Assembly (NCBI GenBank): GCA_036504235.1
Contig: DASXVN010000048.1
Coordinates: 1 to 19,693, forward strand
Length of the DNA: 19,693 nt
Direction of reading: 5' to 3'
Source: Zipacnadum sp036504235
GTDB lineage: Bacteria > Armatimonadota > Zipacnadia > Zipacnadales > Zipacnadaceae
The notes below the pieces were generated by a model. That model was not told the DNA's origin. It made no database searches and saw nothing but the letters and a program-made list of their open reading frames with translations. Of the stretch, positions 14,687-19,693 are shown one piece after another. The position numbers and the translations under genes were made by a program. Within the stretch, counting starts at the first letter, position 1. The number at the start of each line of letters is the position of its first letter.

Positions 14687-16258
14687 TTACTGGGGCAGTT
14701 TCGAAACCGCTTCTGGAGGCTGCGCCCGCCCCGGCCAGTGCGTGAGTTGCAGAATTTCGACCGGGGTCGGCGGCTGGGTGCTGATCGCCGTGTAGTCTTC
14801 GTGGACTATCCGCAGCGTGATTCCGGCTGCGGCAAAGGACTCGCGGGCGGCGGCGTAGTCCGGCTCCCGCACGATCAGGTAGGCGTTCGGAAAGGCGTCG
14901 CCGTGTTTCCGGAGGAAGGCCGCTACGGGCGGGCCCTCCAGCGCCGGAGCCCCCTCGTAGAACTCTCCACTTTCCAGGACGGTGCGGCCGGTGGCCGGCC
15001 GAAAGTCCCAGATCTTGTGGCCGATCAGCAGCGCGTCGGGGGGAGTGTGACGCGCGACCCACTCGAAGGTCGGGTTGGGGGGATCCGGGCGGTACGCCAG
15101 GGCCCGGCCGACGCCGGGCAGCAGCAGTACGGGGGCGAGGAGACAGGCCGCCAGTTGCAGCCGCCGCACGTGCCGCGGAGCCACCTGGCACTTGGCCTCG
15201 AGGGTCAACAGCGCGACCAGCAGCACGGCGCCGTACCCGGCGAACAGGAAGCGGGGGCCGAGCGGGTCCATTTTGGTCGTGGTCTGTTGCCAGAGCACCA
15301 GGGCCAGATAGACGAAGGCCCAGACGCTCAGCAAGATGACGCTCGACTCCAGGTGGACCCGGCGGCGGGATTGCTCCTCCCCCGGCGGGACGAGGTCACG
15401 ATTCGAGGGGGCCAAGGCCAGGCCGAGCAGCAGGGGCAACGCCATCGGCAGAAAGGCGCCGGCGGACAGATTCGAGAGCAGCTCCCGCAGGACCGGGGCC
15501 AGCGTCAGTTCGCTCGGCGGACGGACCGGCCCCAGCAGCGAACCGTTCAATAGGTGGTTCCGCGCGAGCCAGAGCAGAACGATCAGCGCTGAGACCAGCG
15601 CCGCCCCCCCGCCGGCGACGAGCGCCTGGGTGCGGAGCCCCCGGTCGCGGCGATAGAGGACGGCGAGCAGGACGCCCCCGAGCAGGAACGCAGGCACGAC
15701 CGATATCCCGACCCAGCGAGTCAAGGCGGCGCTGCCGCCCAGCACGCCGGCGAGGGCGCTCATCCCCAGTAGCCGCGAGCGGCTCCCGCCGGGCGCGAAA
15801 CCACACGCGATCAGCGCCCCGACGGCCAGGGGAAAGCAGGGAGCTTCCGACATGGCCATTCTCGCCACGCCGCAACCCCAAATGAGTTGCAGCCACACGA
15901 TCAGGCCCAGCAGGGCCCATTCCGGTCGCCGCAGCAGGACCAGCAGCAGTACCACGACCGCGGTGTGGCTCAGGAGCGAGACCAGGGAGGTGGCCTGCAC
16001 GCTGGTGCAGCCCAGGCGCAGGCAGAGGGAGAGCAGGACCGGATACCCGGGAGGCCAGAGCAGATCCGGGTCGGGGATCCGCTGCGAGGTGACTTGCAGG
16101 TGATAGGTGGCCGCCTGTCCCTGGGTGGCGAGGGTCCGAGCAATGTCGAGGTAGTGCGTGGTATCCGGCTCCGGGTTGGGCCGCCACGTGTAGAGGGCCA
16201 GGCAGACGACCGCGAAGACTAGCCAGACATATTTTGATCCCAGAAACCTGAGCACCAT
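14687..16258 (-). CDS. Membrane glycosyltransferase, GT-C fold (ArnT/PMT-like)
   Basis: The product is 523 aa. About ten or eleven hydrophobic helices occupy residues 8-395, followed by a soluble C-terminal part of about 125 residues. GT-C hallmarks are an acidic residue in the first outer loop (D32 in EPDTTHYLDIARTLATQG) and WPPGYPVLL (68-76), as in ArnT, PMT and related polyprenyl-phosphate-sugar transferases. Such enzymes move a sugar from a lipid-phosphate donor to lipid, protein or polymer on the outer face of the membrane; donor and acceptor are not readable here. ATG 16258 is preceded by GGGGAGG about 8 bases upstream. It is the last gene of a minus-strand series after hsp20, with a 133-bp gap, so cotranscription is uncertain. 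It converges with mutM. Confidence 0.85.
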   Translation of the reverse strand: MVLRFLGSKYVWLVFAVVCLALYTWRPNPEPDTTHYLDIARTLATQGQAATYHLQVTSQRIPDPDLLWPPGYPVLLSLCLRLGCTSVQATSLVSLLSHTAVVVLLLVLLRRPEWALLGLIVWLQLIWGCGVARMAMSEAPCFPLAVGALIACGFAPGGSRSRLLGMSALAGVLGGSAALTRWVGISVVPAFLLGGVLLAVLYRRDRGLRTQALVAGGGAALVSALIVLLWLARNHLLNGSLLGPVRPPSELTLAPVLRELLSNLSAGAFLPMALPLLLGLALAPSNRDLVPPGEEQSRRRVHLESSVILLSVWAFVYLALVLWQQTTTKMDPLGPRFLFAGYGAVLLVALLTLEAKCQVAPRHVRRLQLAACLLAPVLLLPGVGRALAYRPDPPNPTFEWVARHTPPDALLIGHKIWDFRPATGRTVLESGEFYEGAPALEGPPVAAFLRKHGDAFPNAYLIVREPDYAAARESFAAAGITLRIVHEDYTAISTQPPTPVEILQLTHWPGRAQPPEAVSKLPQ

Positions 16259-16322
16259 CGAGAAACCTCCCCGAACCGCATACGGGAGTCAGGTTCCCGA
16301 GGGGCTAGGGCTTCTCCTTGTC

Positions 16323-16339
16323 CGCCTCGCAAAGAGGCG
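16323..16339. terminator. Small hairpin between hsp20 and the GT-C gene
   Basis: CGCCTC (16323-16328) and GAGGCG (16334-16339) form a 6-bp stem around a five-base loop, 53 bases beyond the hsp20 stop. There is no T-tract on the minus strand, so terminator function is weakly supported. Confidence 0.3.
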
Positions 16340-16391
16340 CCCCCTCCCGGAGGAAGGGACGCCCCGAAGCTGAGTCGCGGACGACGGCCGG

Positions 16392-16838
16392 CTATTCGAC
16401 CGTGATCTGCTTGCCGCCGGCGGCTTTCTCGATCTTGGTGGCGCGGACTACCAGGACGCCGTCCTCCAGCTTGGCGGATACGGTGTCGGGGTCCACGCTC
16501 GCCGGCCAGGGGATCTGCCGGTGGAAGGTGCCGCGGCGCAGCTCCTTGCGGTAGTAGTTGTCGTCCTTGACCTCTTCCTCTTGCTTGGACTCCCCGTGAA
16601 TGGTGAGGCCATCCTCGGTGGCGTTGACCTCGAGGTCCTCTTTCTGGACCCCGGGCAGACTGGACTTGACCACGATCTGGTCTTCAGTCTCGTAGACATC
16701 CACCGCCGGGCCCCACTCGAATCCCCCCGCATGGAGGGCGGCCGCCCAGGGCGCCGCGGCCAAATCGCGGAAAGCCCGGTCCATCTCGTCAATCACCCCG
16801 GTCATGCTGTGGGGGCGCTGCCAACGAATCATTGACAT
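16392..16838 (-). CDS. Small heat-shock protein, Hsp20/alpha-crystallin family
   Basis: The product is 148 aa, typical for bacterial Hsp20. The alpha-crystallin domain covers about residues 45-135, starting PAVDVYETEDQIVVKSSLPG. It includes RKELRRGTFHRQIPWPASVD (97-116) and the AxLxxGVL-type signature AKLEDGVLVV (122-131). The C-terminus QITVE offers an I-x-V anchor for oligomer assembly. It is an ATP-independent holdase for unfolding proteins. ATG 16838 was chosen because GGGGAGGAAT ends 5 bases upstream; the open frame extends further with a proline-rich sequence that is not family-like. No CIRCE or ROSE-type thermosensor is evident. The upstream gap contains GGAGGC/GCCTCC (16878-16892 region), a small hairpin whose role is unclear. 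Confidence 0.94.
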   Translation of the reverse strand: MSMIRWQRPHSMTGVIDEMDRAFRDLAAAPWAAALHAGGFEWGPAVDVYETEDQIVVKSSLPGVQKEDLEVNATEDGLTIHGESKQEEEVKDDNYYRKELRRGTFHRQIPWPASVDPDTVSAKLEDGVLVVRATKIEKAAGGKQITVE

Positions 16839-16926
16839 AGGTATTCCTCCCCGGTCAGACACTAAGTAAGGCGGAGGCCAAGCCTCCTGTTCGTGTACCT
16901 TGGGACGGGGCGCGGCGGCGGGAGGT

Positions 16927-18213
16927 TCAGTGGGAGGAGGGGGGGGGATCGGCTCCGGCGAGGTCCTCATAGAGGGCGACGACCCGCGCCACGGCGTGCT
17001 CGGGGGTGAAGGCGGCCAGCTCGGGCCGGTGTCCGGAGGCGGAGGGCAGGCGCAGGGCGCCGCGGTCCCAGGGGGCCTCCAGGTCCCAGTAGTCGCGGGA
17101 GACCAGCCAGGGATGACCGGCGGCGAGGCCGGGAGCGGACTCCCGCGCGGTCAGAGGGTCTTGCCACTCGGGCAGGGCCTGCAGGGCGTCATGGATAGCC
17201 GTGGCCAGCTCGCGGGGATCGTCGGGCGAGACCAGGCGCACGCCCGGCAAGCGGTTGAGCATCTCGGCGAGCACCCCCACCCGCGCCGCCACCACGGGAA
17301 TGCCGTAGGCTACCGCCTGCAGCGCCTGCAGGTGCGCGCCGCCCGCGTCGCTGAGCACGACCAGCACGTTGAGCACGCTGATGACCTCGCTGACGCTGCG
17401 GGAGCGCCCCAGGAAGACGGTGGCGCCGCTGAGGCCGCGATCGTGGGCATATTGGCGGGCGGCCTCCAGGCGCGGGCCCTCCCCGAGCACGGCGAACTCC
17501 AGATTGGGCAGGTCTTGCTGCACCAACTCCGCAGCCTGGAGGAAGACCGGGGTGTCGTCCTCCTCCAGGGTGGTGGCCAGGCCGACGACGGCGGCGTGGC
17601 CGCTGAGTTTCAGCAGGCCGCGCAGCACGCCGCTCTCCACGCCGGAAGGGCGGCCGGTCTGCATGAGGGTGGGGTAGAGGACGTGGACGCGGGGGGCGGC
17701 GGGTCCGCCCTGGCGGCGCAGCGTCTGCCGGTCCACCTCGGAGGGGACGATGACGGCCGCGCCGGCGCGGAACAGGCCGCGGGTCTGCCAACGCCACGAC
17801 CAGCGCTCCTCCCAGGAGAGCCGGCGGGGGAGGGCGTACAGCGAGGCCACCAGCGGCGGACGCGAGGCGCGGGCGAGACGGCGCAGGGCCCCGGTGGCGA
17901 CGCGCAGCGCAGGCAGCTCATGGGTGTGGACGATCTGCCAGGGGCGGGAGGTGAGCAGCCGCTGCAACTGCTCCGTGACGGTGCGGCGACCGGCCGGCTC
18001 CAACTCCGGGGCCAGGGGCAGGACGGTCCAGCGAACCCCCAGCGACTGGAGACGGTTCTGCCAGCGCCGAGTCAGCGGCGCGGCGAGGGTGACCTCCACC
18101 CCGGCGGAGGCCAGCCCCCCCAGCAGCGCCAGGATCTGCTCGTTGAGCTGCGGGTCGGCGAAATCCGTGACGTGCAGCACGGGGCGACCCGGGGCGGGGG
18201 AGAGGCTGGCCAT
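16927..18213 (-). CDS. Glycosyltransferase family 4-like protein, GT-B fold, degenerate EX7E
   Basis: The product is 428 aa. The layout is GT-B. The N-terminal half has a GT4-like donor-independent domain (ILALLGGLASAGVEVTLAAP, IVHTHELPALRVA at 94-106, AAVIVPSEVDRQTL at 152-165). The C-terminal half has FAVLGEGPRLEAAR (240-253), ATVFLGR and LQALQAVAYGIPVVAARVG (295-313). In active GT4 enzymes this last block carries two glutamates (EX7E); here the equivalent positions appear to be G291 and Q299. It may be a divergent transferase or a non-catalytic partner. The last 60 residues are not family-typical. The start codon is 8 bases after the M48 stop, with GGCGG as a weak ribosome site, so the two are one operon. 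hsp20 starts 88 bp downstream. Confidence 0.85.
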   Translation of the reverse strand: MASLSPAPGRPVLHVTDFADPQLNEQILALLGGLASAGVEVTLAAPLTRRWQNRLQSLGVRWTVLPLAPELEPAGRRTVTEQLQRLLTSRPWQIVHTHELPALRVATGALRRLARASRPPLVASLYALPRRLSWEERWSWRWQTRGLFRAGAAVIVPSEVDRQTLRRQGGPAAPRVHVLYPTLMQTGRPSGVESGVLRGLLKLSGHAAVVGLATTLEEDDTPVFLQAAELVQQDLPNLEFAVLGEGPRLEAARQYAHDRGLSGATVFLGRSRSVSEVISVLNVLVVLSDAGGAHLQALQAVAYGIPVVAARVGVLAEMLNRLPGVRLVSPDDPRELATAIHDALQALPEWQDPLTARESAPGLAAGHPWLVSRDYWDLEAPWDRGALRLPSASGHRPELAAFTPEHAVARVVALYEDLAGADPPPSSH

Positions 18214-18221
18214 GGTTAGCG

Positions 18222-18986
18222 CTATCCGCCGCCGGTGGGGGTGAAGTACTGCCCCCGCCAGCCTTGCGTCTGCAGGTAGCTCTTGACGTGGTCAATGCGG
18301 GTGTTGTCGCCCGGGTGGGTCGAGAGCATGATCTCAAAGTTGTTGGGCTGCTTCCCCTGGATCTTCTGGAAGCCCTGCAGCACGCCAATAGAGGCAGTGG
18401 GGTCGTAGCCCGCCGCGTGCGCGAAGACCAAGCCGTACTGGTCCGCCTCCAGCTCCTCGTCGCGGCCGTACCCGAGCAGCGCCAGATTGGCCACCGCGCC
18501 GGCGATCTGCGGAGCGTCGCCCTTGTTGAAGATCAGGGCGATAATCGCCTCATAGCCCAGTTGCTGTTCGGTCTGCTTGACGGCGTGGCGGTGGGCGACG
18601 TGCGTGGTCTCGTGCGCCAGAACCCAGGCTAGCTGGTCGGGGTTGCGGTCGAAGTTGTCGATCAGTCCGCGGAAGAGGTAGATGCGGCCGCCGGGGAAGG
18701 CCACGGCGTTGATCTGTTTGCTGGCCAGGACCCGGACGTCGTAGGGGTAGTCGGGCGGCTTGGCGGCGGCGGTGATGCGGGTGGCGACGGTCTGCACCAG
18801 CGCGTTGATCGCGGGGTCGGCGTCGCGTCCGCCGTTCTCGCGCTCGAACTGGTCGCCGGCCTTCTTGCCCATGTCGATTTCCTGGCTCTGACTAATCAGA
18901 TGCCCACCCCCGCAGCCGGTCAGAGTCGCGACCGCGAGAGCCATAGCGACGAGCAGAAGCCTCAGGTATGCCTGGCGTGTGCACAT
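18222..18986 (-). CDS. M48-family metalloprotease, lipoprotein
   Basis: The product is 254 aa. A lipoprotein signal (hydrophobic 8-21, lipobox LTGC, C25) predicts anchoring in the outer or cytoplasmic membrane with the catalytic domain in the periplasm or outside. The protease motif is HETTH (H125, E126, H129), and the third zinc ligand is probably E178 in RDEELEADQYG, the R-x-x-E-x-x-A-D pattern of M48 enzymes. INAVAFPGGRIYLFRGLID (92-110) is also typical. LoiP/BepA-like members degrade or help fold envelope proteins under stress. The domain is complete and there is no C-terminal TPR as in BepA, so LoiP-like is the better comparison. ATG 18986 follows GGGGAGGATG closely and a near-consensus promoter lies 41 bases upstream. 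It is the first gene of an operon with the GT4-like gene. Confidence 0.93.
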   Translation of the reverse strand: MCTRQAYLRLLLVAMALAVATLTGCGGGHLISQSQEIDMGKKAGDQFERENGGRDADPAINALVQTVATRITAAAKPPDYPYDVRVLASKQINAVAFPGGRIYLFRGLIDNFDRNPDQLAWVLAHETTHVAHRHAVKQTEQQLGYEAIIALIFNKGDAPQIAGAVANLALLGYGRDEELEADQYGLVFAHAAGYDPTASIGVLQGFQKIQGKQPNNFEIMLSTHPGDNTRIDHVKSYLQTQGWRGQYFTPTGGG

Positions 18987-19026
18987 AGCGCATCCTCCCC
19001 GGGGATGAAGGGATCACGACAGGGGC

Positions 19027-19055
19027 ATTATGCCCGCGGGAGGGCGAGGTGTCAA
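19027..19055 (-). promoter_or_regulatory. Near-consensus sigma70 promoter for the M48-glycosyltransferase operon
   Basis: On the minus strand TTGACA (19055-19050, perfect) and CATAAT (19032-19027, five of six) are exactly 17 bp apart. Transcription would start near 19020, giving a leader of about 34 bases before the ATG at 18986. This is the best promoter match in the window and predicts constitutive, housekeeping-sigma expression. Confidence 0.75.
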
Positions 19056-19352
19056 TTGGAGGCTGGCGGCAGCCCGGCCTCACCCCCCGGCCCCCTCTCC
19101 TGGCAGGAGAGGGGGAGTGACGGCAGAGGCAACGGCGCCTCACCCCCGGCCCCTCTCCCTGCGCGGACTGGGGAGAGGGGGGAACGGCGACGGCAGGCCG
19201 TTTCCCCGTAGGGGCGGCGCTTGCTCCGCCCGCGGCGAAGCGGAAGGCGGAGGCCGGACGCCAGTCTTACCTCACCCCCCCAGCCCCCCTCTCCCGCGCC
19301 TCCGGCTTGGGAGAGGGGGGGGTAACGGCAGAGGCGGGAGGGGACGTTGCCC

Positions 19353-19502
19353 TATCTCTCTCCCGCGCTAGCGGGGGAGAGTGGCGCCGCGCGCCTTTTG
19401 CGCGGTGACGAGAGGGGGAGGCCGTTGGCGCTAACGGCGGGACCCCCTCTCCCCGCCTGCTGCGCAGTCGGTACTCTCCCCCGCTGGCGCGGGAGAGAGA
19501 TA
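19353..19502. repeat. 30-bp inverted repeat pair
   Basis: TATCTCTCTCCCGCGC... at 19353-19382 is matched by its complement at 19473-19502 with one mismatch that I can see. Each arm is also internally self-complementary (CTCTCCC...GGGGGAGAG). About 90 bp separate them, and weaker complementarity continues inward (GAGAGGGGG near 19410 with CCCCCTCTC near 19443). Confidence 0.75.
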
Positions 19503-19574
19503 ACGGCTAACGGCAAACGGCCACGGCAAACGGCCGGGCCGGCCTCGCTGCGCTCGTGCGGCCCCTCCGGGGAA

Positions 19575-19693
19575 ACGGCCACGGCCACGGCCACGGCCAC
19601 GGCCACGGCCACGGCCACGGCCACGGCCACGGCCACGGCCACGGCCACGGCCACGGCCACGGCCACGGCCACGGCCACGGCCACGGCCACGGC
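19575..19693. repeat. Perfect (ACGGCC)n hexanucleotide tract
   Basis: ACGGCC is repeated without interruption for 119 bases, nearly 20 units, and runs off the window edge. The flank (19500-19535) holds imperfect relatives such as TAACGGC, AAACGGC and CACGGC, suggesting that the tract expanded from the degenerate linker hexamer found in the other gaps. Confidence 0.95.

Larger units (their letters stand above)
19056..19693. repeat. Repeat-only right end of the window
   Basis: No gene is supported. Three CCTCACCCCC modules with different centres lie at 19078-19115, 19138-19182 and 19270-19322. A GGGCGGCGC/GCTCCGCCC palindrome is at 19212-19231. A 30-bp inverted pair lies at 19353-19382 and 19473-19502, the 33-bp GGGCCGGCC module at 19536-19568, and the perfect hexamer tract at 19575-19693. 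Degenerate hexamers join them. The minus-strand frame encoding an Ala-Val repeat is a by-product of the hexamers. Confidence 0.85.

Noticed and set aside
14438..15553. 371-codon open frame overlapping palindromic modules and the GT-C gene
   Set aside because: It begins in repeat DNA and runs antisense to GT-C hallmarks; no domain is recognised.
16839..16970. Proline-rich N-terminal extension of Hsp20
   Set aside because: The strong GGGGAGGAAT ribosome site sits inside the proposed extension and the family N-terminus begins at 16838.
16900..18219. 439-codon open frame antisense to the GT4-like gene
   Set aside because: Gly/Ala/Gln-rich shadow; the minus strand has an intact GT-B fold, ribosome context and operon position.
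19352..19690. Minus-strand frame encoding a long Ala-Val repeat
   Set aside because: Produced by the GGCCGT hexamer; no start context and runs through palindromic modules.

Overview
The window is about 20 kb of very GC-rich bacterial DNA. It carries 15 protein-coding genes that I can support, and no RNA gene, CRISPR array, transposase or phage gene that I can see. The gene set is a DUF72 protein, a TIM-barrel sugar isomerase, a GHL6-like glycosidase, an ECF sigma/anti-sigma pair, GCYH-IB (FolE2), an MrfA/YprA-type helicase, Fpg, Hsp20, two glycosyltransferases and an M48 lipoprotein. Together with intergenic DNA crowded with GC-rich palindromic modules, this fits an uncultured member of a phylum such as Armatimonadota or a neighbouring high-GC lineage. 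That placement is inference, and no marker gene here proves it. The lipoprotein signal, ECF system and sigma70-like promoters are ordinary bacterial features.

Layout. 97-825 (minus) is a DUF72 gene, divergent from a small membrane protein (1042-1392) and a sugar isomerase (1453-2433). A tandem 213-bp structured repeat (2471-2928) separates these from a VOC-fold protein (2966-3358). A repeat-filled gap follows, then a 666-aa glycosidase-like protein (3927-5927). Convergent to it is a sigma/anti-sigma operon (8017 down to 6000), with a hairpin between the facing stops. From a recognisable promoter at 8358, folE2 (8440-9222) runs into two unknown membrane proteins (9223-10236 and 10240-10488). 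After another repeat gap come the helicase (10739-13273), a convergent 60-aa zinc-ribbon protein (13452-13270) and fpg/mutM (13599-14438). The right third is all minus strand: M48 lipoprotein and glycosyltransferase (18986 down to 16927, with a near-consensus promoter at 19027-19055), then hsp20, then a GT-C type membrane glycosyltransferase.

How the genes may work together. The isomerase and the GHL6-like protein suggest use of plant or microbial polysaccharide sugars. The helicase and Fpg are DNA repair functions. The sigma/anti-sigma pair, Hsp20 and M48 protease fit envelope and protein stress. These groups are separated by repeat-rich gaps and probably form independent transcription units.

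The most unusual content is between the genes. Almost every longer gap is a mosaic of a few palindromic module families joined by degenerate ACGGCA/ACGGCC-type hexamers. Two of the families keep their outer ends but have unrelated, still self-complementary centres. One gap holds a duplicated unit that can fold into a cloverleaf, and the window ends inside a perfect (ACGGCC)n tract of about 20 units.
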